DNA of 24,036 bases from JBOHUX01 sp050734915 (GTDB lineage Bacteria > Chloroflexota > Dormibacteria > Dormibacterales > Dormibacteraceae): NCBI GenBank assembly GCA_050734915.1, contig JBOHUX010000013.1:1-24036 (forward strand), given 5' to 3'. Positions 1-10,833 of the stretch are shown here, one piece after another; position 1 is the first letter of the stretch; each line of letters begins with the position of its first letter. Both the position numbers and the translations under genes were made by a program. The notes below the pieces were generated by a model. It saw only the letters and a program-made list of their open reading frames with translations, did no database searches and was not told the origin of the DNA.

Positions 1-290
1 GTCCCGGTGGCGGCAGCCGCCACCCGCCGGTGGGGTGCGCGGCAGGGGCCGCTCACGGCAGCATCATTGAGCAGATCCATTCCGAAGCTGCCCTCGAGCA
101 GGTACCAATCCTCGTAGCCGGCCCCGTCCGGCGCCGACCAGGTGGCCCCCTCGATCCGCGAGCTGCCGCAGCCCAGGAACCCGTCCGGCCGCGCCTCGGC
201 GACCAGGCGCAGGAACTCGACCAGGTCGCGCTCGTATCCGGCGACGTCCACCCCCGGCCGCGGACGGTGCCAGAGGAGATAGGCGAGCAT
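1..290 (-). CDS. Uncharacterised protein, N-terminal 96 residues (truncated by window edge)
   Basis: The frame opens with ATG at 290 and runs off the left edge, so the C-terminus is missing. The start MLAYLLWHRPRPGVDVAGYE and a later stretch reading GYEDWYLLEGSFGMDLLNDA look like a small conserved family I recall from actinobacterial genomes, probably with a compact dimeric alpha/beta-barrel-like fold; I cannot name a function. The ATG shares one base with the stop of the upstream CoA lyase gene (TGATG), so the two are probably cotranscribed and translationally coupled. No signal peptide or membrane helix is visible. The family resemblance is from memory, not from a search. Confidence 0.72.
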   Translation of the reverse strand, partial: MLAYLLWHRPRPGVDVAGYERDLVEFLRLVAEARPDGFLGCGSSRIEGATWSAPDGAGYEDWYLLEGSFGMDLLNDAAVSGPCRAPHRRVAAAATG

Positions 291-1213
291 CAGCCCTCCG
301 CCCGCTCGACCATCGCCTGCGCGAGCTGGCGAGAGGCTTCGTCGATCATCTCGTCGCCGAGGCGCAAGGCGCCCGCGCTGGCGTCGTCCACCGCCTGGCG
401 GTGGGCGGCAAGGATCTCCCGGGCGCGGTCGAGTGCCTCGGGCGAGGGTGTGAAGACCTCGTTCAGGACCGCGGCCTGGGCCGGGTTGAGCGCCCACTTC
501 CCGTCGTAGCCGAGCCGGGCGGCGGCGGCGGCGAGCGATCGCAGGCCGTCGAGATCGCCGATCCCGCCGTAGGGACCGTCGATCGCCTGCAGGCCGCCAG
601 CCCGCGCCGAAACCAGCATCCTGGCCAGGAAGGGGAGCCAGAAGTCGGGGGCGAACCCCCGCCCGCCCTCGCCGCCCTCGCCGCCCCCGCCCACCTCCAG
701 GGTGGGAAGCCCGAGAGAGGCCGCGAAGTCGCCGGGGCCGAAGACGAGGGCCTCGATCCGAGGCGAGGACCTGCTGATCGCGCCCACCGCCTCGAGGCCC
801 CGCGCGGACTCGATCTGGAGCTCGAGTCCGATCCTGGAGGTGAGCTGGAGCTTCGCTTCCAGCTGTCCCAGCAGAAGATCCACGAAGTGGACGTGTGCGG
901 GCTCCTCCACCTTGGGCACCACCAGGCAGTCGATCAGTGAGGCGGAGCCCCGGCGGGCCTCGCTCACGATGTGAATCACGTCCTGGTGGCAATGCGGGGA
1001 GGCACAGGAGTTGATCCGCACGGACCGCACCTTCCCCTCGTAAGAGTGCGTGCGGAGAGCGGTCACCACCAGCCTCCGGGCGCGCTCCTTGGCCGCCGGC
1101 GCGACGGAGTCCTCGAGGTCGAACATGACCTCGTCGGCAGGCGCCTGGGCGGCCTTCTCGTGGAACCTGGCCTCGCTGCCCGGCACGGACAGGATCGACC
1201 GCCGGCGCCTCAC
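290..1213 (-). CDS. HpcH/HpaI-type CoA ester lyase (citrate lyase beta / malyl-CoA lyase-like)
   Basis: The 307-residue protein belongs to the CitE/Mcl group of TIM-barrel lyases, which cleave or form beta-hydroxyacyl-CoA esters such as malyl-CoA. Visible family marks are the N-terminal RRSILSVPGS, the acidic DEVMFDLEDSV (metal and substrate region), VRINS, VVPKVE, a central GLELQIESARGL carrying the usual metal-ligand Glu, FGPGDFAAS and the C-terminal KWALNPAQ. A VGGG segment after the FGPGDFAAS block recalls malyl-CoA/beta-methylmalyl-CoA lyases, but this copy is shorter than Chloroflexus Mcl (about 350 residues) and substrate specificity cannot be read from sequence. The GTG start at 1213 is supported by GGAG six bases upstream. 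The stop overlaps the next gene by one base. Other possibilities are citramalyl-CoA lyase or a CitE-like protein of unknown substrate. Confidence 0.85.
   Translation of the reverse strand: MRRRRSILSVPGSEARFHEKAAQAPADEVMFDLEDSVAPAAKERARRLVVTALRTHSYEGKVRSVRINSCASPHCHQDVIHIVSEARRGSASLIDCLVVPKVEEPAHVHFVDLLLGQLEAKLQLTSRIGLELQIESARGLEAVGAISRSSPRIEALVFGPGDFAASLGLPTLEVGGGGEGGEGGRGFAPDFWLPFLARMLVSARAGGLQAIDGPYGGIGDLDGLRSLAAAAARLGYDGKWALNPAQAAVLNEVFTPSPEALDRAREILAAHRQAVDDASAGALRLGDEMIDEASRQLAQAMVERAEG
664..690. repeat. Three tandem 9-bp units inside the CoA lyase gene
   Basis: Two identical units CGCCCTCGC and a third differing by one base (CGCCCCCGC) lie head to tail. On the minus strand they encode the Gly/Glu-rich run GGGGEGGEGG in a loop of the lyase. 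The unit length keeps the reading frame, so repeat expansion or contraction would only lengthen or shorten the loop. Confidence 0.8.
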
Positions 1214-1341
1214 CCAGGGCTCCGGCGCCGGATCGAGGCTCGGCCCGGTGGTTCCGGGTCCGGCCCCCAGGTCTTCCGGGACGGCCGCCCACGAGGGCCC
1301 GCCGGGCCGTCGCGCTCCTGGTGGAAGTCGGTGGCGGGCAC
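1210..1341 (-). CDS. Putative 43-residue leaderless leader ORF upstream of the CoA lyase gene
   Basis: The frame starts with GTG at 1341, exactly six bases after a GATAAT -10 box, so a transcript from it would begin at or next to the start codon. It is open for 43 codons and ends in a TGA whose bases are shared with the GTG start of the CoA lyase (GTGA overlap). The product is rich in Arg, Pro and Gly with no recognisable domain, no Cys and no membrane helix. The placement suggests a leader peptide coupled to the lyase gene. Open frames of this size are common by chance in such GC-rich DNA, and the lyase also has its own GGAG ribosome binding site, so the call is tentative. Confidence 0.33.
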   Translation of the reverse strand: MPATDFHQERDGPAGPRGRPSRKTWGPDPEPPGRASIRRRSPG

Positions 1342-1347
1342 GGTGCG

Positions 1348-1353
1348 ATTATC
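1348..1353 (-). promoter_or_regulatory. Putative -10 box (GATAAT) for the CoA lyase operon
   Basis: Read on the minus strand, GATAAT matches the TATAAT consensus at five of six positions and sits within TGATAAT, an extended -10 form. No convincing -35 hexamer is visible. The predicted start lies about six bases downstream, at the GTG of the putative leader ORF (1341). On the plus strand the same bases form ATTATC in front of the divergent MFS gene, so the two promoters would overlap. Confidence 0.5.
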
Positions 1354-1355
1354 AC
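1350..1355 (+). promoter_or_regulatory. Possible leaderless -10 (TATCAC) for the MFS gene
   Basis: TATCAC matches TATAAT at four of six positions and lies six bases before the GTG start at 1362, the same spacing as two other leaderless candidates in this window. GATTAT at 1347-1352 is an alternative. No Shine-Dalgarno sequence precedes the GTG, which agrees with leaderless initiation. The hexamer is weak and overlaps the opposing promoter. Confidence 0.35.
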
Positions 1356-1361
1356 CTTTAA

Positions 1362-2645
1362 GTGTTCAGGGCCACCTCCCAGCCGGCTGTCCCGGCCCGC
1401 CCGTACCGGCTGCCGGGAGCCCTGCGGCATCGCAACTTCCGGCTCTTCTTCACCGGCCAGGTCATCTCGACGGTGGGGACCTGGATGCAGGGCATCGCCC
1501 AGACCTGGCTGGTGCTCCAGATCACCCACAGTGGGTTCAAGGTCGGCCTGGTGCTGGCGGCGCAGTACCTGCCCATGCTGGTCGCGGGCCCCTTCGGCGG
1601 CCTCATCGCCGACCGCTTCCCGAGGCGGCGCGTGCTGCTGGTCACGCAGTCGCTCCTCATGCTGCCGGTCTTCGCCCTCTTCCTGGTCAGCCTCGCCCAC
1701 CTCGCGCAGTTCTGGATGGTGATGGTGGCGGCGGTCGCGATCGGGGCCATCAACGTCTTCGACTTCCCCACCCGGCAGGCGTTCGTGATCGAGATGGCCG
1801 GCCGCGACGACCTCATCAACGCGATCGCGCTCAACTCGTCCGCCTTCACCGCGGCCGCCGTGGTCGGGCCCTCGATGGCCGGCATCCTGATCACGGTGGT
1901 CGGGATCCCCTTCTGCTTCCTCGCCAACTCGGTCAGCTACCTGGTCGCGATCGTGGCTCTGGTCATGATGACAAACCTCCCGGTGCGGGTTCGAGACGGG
2001 ACCCGGAACACGCTCTACGACCGGATCAAGGACGGGGCCGTCTACGCGCCTCGCGATCCGGTGGTGGGCATGATGCTGCTCACCGTCGCGATCGTCTCCT
2101 TGTTCGCGATGAACCGGCTGACCCTGATCCCGCTATTCGCGCACGACGTGCTCGGGGTCGGCGCCGCCGGCTTCGGATTCCTCATGGGATCCATGGGCCT
2201 GGGCTCGCTGCTGGGGGCGCTGACGCTGGTGCTGAACTTCCGCCGCGGACCCGGCGGCCGCGTCCAGTTCTGGGTCGCCGTGATCTGGACGGCGACACTA
2301 CTCGCCCTCTCCGCCAGCCGCATCTTCTGGATCTCGGCCGGGCTGCTCTGCGTGGCCGGATTCTGCCAGATCACGTTCACGGCGACCGCCAACACGCGCA
2401 TCCAGACCGCCACGCCGGACCGGCTTCGGGGCCAGGTGATGTCGCTCTACGCGCAGGCTCTGCTCGGCGTGGGCCCGATCGGCGCCCTCCAGGCGGGGAG
2501 CCTGGCCTCGCTCCTGGGCGCTCCCGCCTCGATGGCGATCGGGGCCGGGGTGGCGCTCGCCACGCTGGTTGCGATCCGCGTCTTCCGGCCTGCCGTGTTC
2601 ACGCTGGAGGCGCCCCCGGACGGCCCCCGCGCCGCCTCCGCTTGA
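1362..2645 (+). CDS. MFS transporter, EntS/MFS_3-like exporter
   Basis: A 427-residue integral membrane protein of the major facilitator superfamily, close in length to the 12-helix norm. The opening LRHRNFRLFFTGQVISTVG, then WMQGIAQTWLVLQIT, the loop 2-3 signature GGLIADRFPRRRVLL and the helix-4/5 region NVFDFPTRQAFVIEM are typical of the EntS-like MFS_3 branch, which exports small molecules such as siderophores or drugs using the proton gradient. Substrate cannot be inferred. The GTG at 1362 lacks a ribosome binding site and is preceded by a weak -10 at leaderless distance. It is divergent from the CoA lyase operon, sharing a 148-bp intergenic region. The end overlaps nothing, and a small plus-strand gene follows after 44 bases. 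Confidence 0.9.
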   Translation: MFRATSQPAVPARPYRLPGALRHRNFRLFFTGQVISTVGTWMQGIAQTWLVLQITHSGFKVGLVLAAQYLPMLVAGPFGGLIADRFPRRRVLLVTQSLLMLPVFALFLVSLAHLAQFWMVMVAAVAIGAINVFDFPTRQAFVIEMAGRDDLINAIALNSSAFTAAAVVGPSMAGILITVVGIPFCFLANSVSYLVAIVALVMMTNLPVRVRDGTRNTLYDRIKDGAVYAPRDPVVGMMLLTVAIVSLFAMNRLTLIPLFAHDVLGVGAAGFGFLMGSMGLGSLLGALTLVLNFRRGPGGRVQFWVAVIWTATLLALSASRIFWISAGLLCVAGFCQITFTATANTRIQTATPDRLRGQVMSLYAQALLGVGPIGALQAGSLASLLGAPASMAIGAGVALATLVAIRVFRPAVFTLEAPPDGPRAASA

Positions 2646-2677
2646 CATCGACTTCCGGCTTCACACGGTGCAGCACT

Positions 2678-2683
2678 TAATAT
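2678..2683 (+). promoter_or_regulatory. Putative leaderless -10 box (TAATAT) for the coiled-coil gene
   Basis: TAATAT is an AT-rich hexamer in very GC-rich surroundings, six bases upstream of the GTG start at 2690. This spacing places the transcription start at the start codon. There is no Shine-Dalgarno motif between them. A TTGACA at 2642-2647 is too far away (30 bases) to be its -35. Confidence 0.5.
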
Positions 2684-2689
2684 CGTCTC

Positions 2690-2899
2690 GTGATCCGCAA
2701 GAGCCGCCCGGCCAAGGCCTCCGCTGGGCTCGCGGGGCTGGTCGAGGACACGCAGAAGTTGGTCACCCTGCTGGTCAGGGAGAACCGGGCGCTGAGGGCA
2801 CGCAACCAGCGCCTCAGCCGCGAGCTCGATCGCGTCAGTGCAGGATGGGACGAGATCCGCAGGCTGGCACGCTCGGCGCCGCGCAAGCCCCGATCCTGA
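2690..2899 (+). CDS. Small coiled-coil basic protein
   Basis: The 69-residue product has a basic N-terminus (MIRKSRPAKAS), then about 45 residues of continuous heptad-like helix in which Leu and Val recur (LVEDTQKLVTLLVREN, LRARNQRLSRELDRV), and a basic Arg/Pro/Lys tail. This fits a short dimeric coiled coil, possibly one that binds nucleic acid or another protein; no known family is recognised. A TAATAT box six bases upstream of the GTG start supports it as a real leaderless gene. It converges on pyrD, with 45 bases between the two stop codons. Confidence 0.6.
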   Translation: MIRKSRPAKASAGLAGLVEDTQKLVTLLVRENRALRARNQRLSRELDRVSAGWDEIRRLARSAPRKPRS

Positions 2900-2944
2900 G
2901 CACGACCGCACCCGCCCACCGGCCGGCATCGGATCCCCTTCTCC

Positions 2945-3874
2945 TCAGGCCGTCAGGCGGGGAAGGTCCGCGGGCGAGGCGCATCCCCGCATCCTGAGGA
3001 ACGCGGCGATGCCGTCGTGGACACGCTGGATGGCGCGCGGATCGACGAACGTGGCCGTGCCGACCTGGACCGCCACGCAGCCGGCGACCAGGAACTCGAG
3101 CGCATCCTCCGCCGAACTGATGCCGCCGATTCCGATCACGGGGATGCCGACCTCGGCGGCCACGCGGTGCGCGAGATACACCGCCAGGGGCCGGATCGCC
3201 GGCCCCGAGAGGCCGCCGGTCCGGTTCGCGAGCCGGGGCCGGAGCGTGGTGAGGTCGACGCTCATGCCGACGAACGTGTTGATCGCCGTGATCGCGTCCG
3301 CCCCCGCCCCCTCGACGGCCCGGGCGACGGCGGCGATGTCGCTGACGGCGGGCGTCAGCTTGACCCAGAGCGGCAGCCGGGTCCGGGCGCGGACGGCCGC
3401 GGTGACCGCGGCGGCGCTGCGGGGATCGTTGCCGAACCAGATGCCGCCCTGGTCCACGTTGGGGCAGGAGATGTTGAGCTCGAGGCCGGCCACTCCCGGC
3501 ACCCCGTCCAGCCTCGCCGCCAGCTCCGCGTAGCCAACCGCCGACTCGCCGTTGATGTTGACGAGGACGGGGAAGTCCCAGCTCGCCCAGAGCGGGGCAT
3601 AGTCACGGATCAGGGCGTCCACTCCAGGGCCCTGGAGGCCGATCGCGTTGAGCATCCCGGAAGGTGTCTCCACGATCCGGTGGGGAGGGGCCCCGGCGCG
3701 GGCGTCCAGGAAGATCCCCTTGGAGACCATCCCGCCCAGCACGCGGCGATCGAGCAGGGGGACCTCCGTGCCATAGCCGAAGGTGCCGGAGGCGGCCATC
3801 ACGGGCCCTTTGAGGGTGAGGCCGGCGACCCGGACGGACATGTCAGGCGAGGCCTCGACGGGAGGGGCCTTCAT
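2945..3874 (-). CDS. pyrD: Dihydroorotate dehydrogenase, class 1B catalytic subunit
   Basis: The 309-residue FMN flavoprotein oxidises dihydroorotate to orotate, the fourth step of UMP synthesis, and passes electrons to PyrK and then NAD. The TIM-barrel opens with VRVAGLTLKGPVMAASGTFG; NAIGLQGPGV and LNISCPN follow. The NISCPN Cys (Cys137) is the catalytic base expected of class 1 enzymes, and the C-terminal VIGIGGISSAEDALEFL and GCVAVQVGTATF are the FMN phosphate loops. A Cys base rather than Ser, together with pyrK directly upstream, identifies class 1B. The ATG at 3874 was chosen because it lies 7 bases after the pyrK stop; a second in-frame ATG at 3841 is possible. It is the last gene of the operon, and no clear terminator follows. 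Confidence 0.94.
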   Translation of the reverse strand: MKAPPVEASPDMSVRVAGLTLKGPVMAASGTFGYGTEVPLLDRRVLGGMVSKGIFLDARAGAPPHRIVETPSGMLNAIGLQGPGVDALIRDYAPLWASWDFPVLVNINGESAVGYAELAARLDGVPGVAGLELNISCPNVDQGGIWFGNDPRSAAAVTAAVRARTRLPLWVKLTPAVSDIAAVARAVEGAGADAITAINTFVGMSVDLTTLRPRLANRTGGLSGPAIRPLAVYLAHRVAAEVGIPVIGIGGISSAEDALEFLVAGCVAVQVGTATFVDPRAIQRVHDGIAAFLRMRGCASPADLPRLTA

Positions 3875-4629
3875 CTGGCGCTCACCCCACGACCGCGACG
3901 CGAGCCGGACTCGGCAGCCGCGACCAGTCCAGGTCCGCCGCCCGATAGACGGGGCCTTCGGTGCAGGCGCGATCGTAACCGCCGCCGGCCTTGGGAGCCG
4001 CGCACCCCAGACAGACCCCGGTTCCACAGGCCATGTAGGTCTCGATCGAGACCTGGGCCTCGGGCCATCGCTCGGCGACCGCCGCCAGCATCGGATTGGG
4101 GCCGCAGGCGAGCACCTGGCCGGTGGGCGCCGGAACCGCCTCGACGGCGCTGCCGCGATGGCCTCGCGAGCCGTCGACGGTCGCCCAGACGACCCGATCG
4201 CCCCACCATTCCGAGGAGAGATCGGCCGCCGAGCGGGCGCCGTGAACCCAGACCACGGGAAGCCCGAGCCGGGCCGCCTCGGCCGCCGCGATCGGCATCG
4301 GCGCCGCCCCCAGTCCCCCGCTGAGCAGCGCCACCGGCCCCCCCGACGGGTCCAGCCCGAATCCTCGGCCGAGCGGTCCGAGGCAGGAGACGTGGCCGCC
4401 GACCTCCATCGCAGCCAGGATGCCGGTGCCGTCCCCGACCGGCCGGAGGAGGATCTCCACCATCCCGTCCAGCGCACGGTAGACCGAGAACGCCCGCCGC
4501 AGCAGGGGGCCACCGGGCAGAGCCAGGTTGACGAACTGCCCCGCCCGGGCGGCCGCGGCCACCTCGTGCGCCTCGAAGCCCAGTACCCAGGTGTCGCGAG
4601 CGACCTGGCGCCGGCTGACCAGGGGCGCC

Positions 4630-8921
<4,292 letters not shown>

Positions 8922-8925
<4 letters not shown>

Positions 8926-9491
8926 GGCCGCTCTCCGACGATCACCGCGGCATCGACCCCGTCGAGCTCCTCCAGGAAGACCTCGATTCGCTCGGAGTCG
9001 GCGGTGGGCACGTTCTTGCCCACGTAATCGGGTCGGATCGGGAGCTCGCGATGGCCCCTGTCGATGAGCACGGCGAGCTGGATCGCCCGCGGGCGGCCGA
9101 GCTCGATGAGAGCGTCCATGGCGGCGCGGACGGTCCTCCCCCGATAGATGACGTCGTCGACCAGAACCACCGTCCGCCCGTCGATCTCGGGAACCCGCGA
9201 GGGCGGCCGGGCGGCCGGGATCCGGAGATGGAGGTCGTCGCGGTGCCGGCTCACGTCGAGGGCGCCGACCGGCGGCCCGGCGCCCTCCAGGGCCTCGAGC
9301 GCGGCCGCCATCCGGCGGGCGATCAGATCACCCTTAGACATGATCCCGACCAGGACCACCTGCTCGAGCCCGCGATTGCGCTCCAGGATCTCGTGCGCGA
9401 TGCGGGTCAGGCTGCGGCGGAACGCGGCGGCGTCCATCACGGTCGCCTTCAGAGCGCCAACCGGATGCCGCGGAGCCAGCGGCCGGCTCAC
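8922..9491 (-). CDS. pyrR: PyrR, pyrimidine operon RNA-binding attenuator / uracil phosphoribosyltransferase
   Basis: The 189-residue protein matches PyrR over RSLTRIAHEILERNRG, VLVGIMSKGDLIARR, TVVLVDDVIYRGRTVRAAMDAL and VLIDRGHRELPIRPDYVGKNVPT. PyrR binds a stem-loop in pyr mRNA when UMP or UTP is high and lowers expression of the operon; many members also have uracil phosphoribosyltransferase activity. The likely target RNA is visible upstream of pyrB. In the PRPP loop (Asp112, Asp113 to Thr120) the usual Thr in YTGRT is Arg117 here, which may weaken catalysis. The GTG start overlaps the pyrB stop and its own stop overlaps the carAB start, both as GTGA. About 18 residues precede the normal PyrR N-terminus, so an internal start near the second Met is possible. 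Confidence 0.93.
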
Positions 9492-10426
9492 CTGACGATC
9501 ATGTCCAGGAGCGCCATCCGGATGTGCAGTCCATTGCGAGCCTGGCGGAAGTAGGCGGCACGGGGGTCTGAGTCCACCTCGGGTGCGATCTCGTCCACCC
9601 GCGGCAGCGGATGCATGACGATCGCGTCGGGCTTCATCAGGCCCATCGACCGCGCGTCGATCCGGTACACGCCCTTGACCCTTTCGTAGGCCTTGGGGTC
9701 GGCAAAGCGCTCCTTCTGGATCCTCGTCTGGTAGACGACGTCGGCCCGGCTCAGCGCCTCGTCCAGGTCTCCCGACTCGCTCCAGCGGACGTGATGCTGG
9801 GTGAGATGCGCCTTGATGTCCTCGCCCATCGCCACCTCGGGCGGGGCGACGAAGATCAGATCGAGATCGCCGTACTTGCTCAGCAGGTAGCAGAGCGAGC
9901 GCACCGTGCGCCCGTTGGCGAGGTCGCCGACCATGGCGACGGTGAGAGAGTCGATCCCGCCCAGCTCATCCCGGATCGTGTAGAGGTCGAGCAGCGCCTG
10001 GGTCGGGTGCTGGCCCTTCCCGTCGCCGGCGTTGATCACCGGCACGTCGCTGACCACCGCCGCCCGGCGGGCGGCGCCCTCCTGGTGGTGGCGGAGGACG
10101 ATCACGTCCGCGTATCCAGAGACGATCCGGATCGAGTCCTCGAGGGTCTCGCCCTTGGCGGCCGAGCTGAACTCGCGGGCGTTGTCGGTGCCGATCGTCC
10201 GGCCGCCCAGCCGGAGCATTGCGGCCTCGAAGGAGAGGCGAGTGCGGGTGGAGGGCTCGTAGAAGAGCGCCGCCATGACCCGGCCCTGGAGCCGTCCTTG
10301 GCTGAGATGCGGTGCCCGCTTCATCTCGTCGGCGCGCCTCATGATCTCGTCGAGGAGCGGGCGGGAGAACTGCTGGCTCTCGACCACGTGCGCGAGGCGC
10401 TGCGTCTCCGAGGGGGCTACGGCCAT
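9488..10426 (-). CDS. pyrB: Aspartate carbamoyltransferase catalytic chain
   Basis: The 312-residue enzyme joins carbamoyl phosphate and aspartate, the first committed pyrimidine step. Carbamoyl-phosphate-binding STRTR is at residues 59-63 (FYEPSTRTRLSFE); HHQEG, GDGKGQHPTQALLDLYTI, MVGDLANGRTVRSL, QTRIQKERF and the MHPLPRVDEI aspartate-binding loop follow in the usual order. Length fits the catalytic chain; no pyrI regulatory chain or pyrC is adjacent. The ATG at 10426 is chosen because AAGGAGG lies 7 bases upstream; the frame is open further upstream but that part is leader RNA. It is the first gene of the operon and its ribosome binding site is embedded in a PyrR-binding element, so its translation is probably repressed by PyrR. 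pyrR follows with a GTGA overlap. Confidence 0.95.
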   Translation of the reverse strand: MAVAPSETQRLAHVVESQQFSRPLLDEIMRRADEMKRAPHLSQGRLQGRVMAALFYEPSTRTRLSFEAAMLRLGGRTIGTDNAREFSSAAKGETLEDSIRIVSGYADVIVLRHHQEGAARRAAVVSDVPVINAGDGKGQHPTQALLDLYTIRDELGGIDSLTVAMVGDLANGRTVRSLCYLLSKYGDLDLIFVAPPEVAMGEDIKAHLTQHHVRWSESGDLDEALSRADVVYQTRIQKERFADPKAYERVKGVYRIDARSMGLMKPDAIVMHPLPRVDEIAPEVDSDPRAAYFRQARNGLHIRMALLDMIVR

Positions 10427-10433
10427 CGAAAAA

Positions 10434-10471
10434 CCTCCTTCCCGGCCTCTCAGGACCGGCTTAAAGGAACC
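10434..10471 (-). promoter_or_regulatory. PyrR-binding RNA element overlapping the pyrB ribosome binding site
   Basis: Read on the minus strand, the leader carries CCTTTAAGCCGG, then TCCTGAGAGG, then CCGGGAAGGAGG. The UUUAA, UCCnGAGAGG and closing GAAGG parts match the known PyrR-binding consensus, and the CCUU and CCGG arms can pair with AAGG and CCGG. The AAGGAGG at 10440-10434 is the pyrB ribosome binding site, so the closed hairpin would hide it. There is no separate terminator hairpin with a U-run. This points to PyrR control of translation, as proposed for actinobacterial pyr leaders, rather than Bacillus-type transcription attenuation. Confidence 0.88.
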
Positions 10472-10562
10472 TGCCGCACGCCAGTCTAGCAGGGGCCGCG
10501 GCCCGGCGGCCGAGAAGACAGGTGGGGCATCGCGTGACGGTCGAGGTGCCACCCGCGACCAT
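10461..10562 (-). CDS. Putative 33-residue ORF ending inside the PyrR element
   Basis: ATG at 10562 is preceded nine bases upstream by a perfect AGGAGG (10577-10572). The frame encodes 33 residues including a CPTC motif and ends at the TAA that forms part of the UUUAA of the PyrR element. If translated, ribosomes would run into the element. If the operon is instead transcribed only from the putative -10 at 10488-10483, this ORF would not be on the pyr mRNA and would need read-through from the Cys-rich gene upstream. No homologue is recognised. Confidence 0.3.
   Translation of the reverse strand: MVAGGTSTVTRCPTCLLGRRAAAPARLACGRFL
10483..10488 (-). promoter_or_regulatory. Possible -10 box (TAGACT) for the pyr operon
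   Basis: TAGACT on the minus strand is identical to the -10 of the neighbouring Cys-rich gene and would start transcription near 10476, just ahead of the PyrR element, giving a leader of about 50 bases. No recognisable -35 is present in the GC-rich sequence upstream, so support rests on position and on the repeated hexamer. Confidence 0.45.
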
Positions 10563-10632
10563 GGGCAGATTCCTCCTGGCGGTCTTGTGATCGGCACCGG
10601 TCGGCCTGGGCGCGGCCCGGCGCGGCTCGCGA

Positions 10633-10827
10633 TCAGGTCTCCGGGGTCGGCTTGACGGCCCTGAAGAACCGGCAAGGCGGCGAGTCCGCGGTGGTGAAGA
10701 AGCTCCAGTGCCGGCACCAGGTGGAGCCGTCGAACTGGCGGCAGGAGCCGCAGCTGACCCGCGGATTGGCGACCCGCGTCTTCTCCATCTCGCCTGGCGG
10801 CCGCGGACGGCGGGGAGTGGCGCTCAC
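10633..10827 (-). CDS. Small Cys-rich protein (C-X2-C-X8-C-X13-C)
   Basis: The 64-residue product has a basic, Pro-rich N-terminus and four Cys at positions 26, 29, 38 and 52, with His40 and several aromatic residues between them (SCGSCRQF, TWCRHW, PPCRFF). The spacing suggests a bound metal, zinc or an iron-sulfur cluster; I do not recognise a named family. Four evenly placed Cys and a TTGAAT-N16-TAGACT promoter, with the -10 six bases before the GTG start, argue that this is a genuine leaderless gene. It lies between the purine and pyrimidine operons on the same strand, 45 bases after the purH stop, so read-through from the purine operon is also possible. Confidence 0.7.
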   Translation of the reverse strand: MSATPRRPRPPGEMEKTRVANPRVSCGSCRQFDGSTWCRHWSFFTTADSPPCRFFRAVKPTPET

Positions 10828-10833
10828 GGGCCG

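Noticed and set aside
30..509. Plus-strand open frame of 159 codons at the left edge
   Set aside because: It lies antisense to the CoA lyase and the partial minus-strand gene, both of which show protein-family sequence; its translation is Arg/Pro/Ala-rich without motifs.
2642..2647. Perfect TTGACA as a -35 for the coiled-coil gene
   Set aside because: It overlaps the MFS stop codon and is 30 bases from the TAATAT -10, far outside the 16-19 base range.
971..2680. Long plus-strand open frame of 569 codons overlapping the MFS gene
   Set aside because: Out-of-frame shadow of the exporter and antisense of the lyase; the real frame at 1362-2645 has clear membrane helices and MFS motifs.
2900..2944. 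Terminator between the convergent coiled-coil gene and pyrD
   Set aside because: Only a short CCGGCCGG palindrome is present; there is no adequate stem followed by a T-run on either strand.
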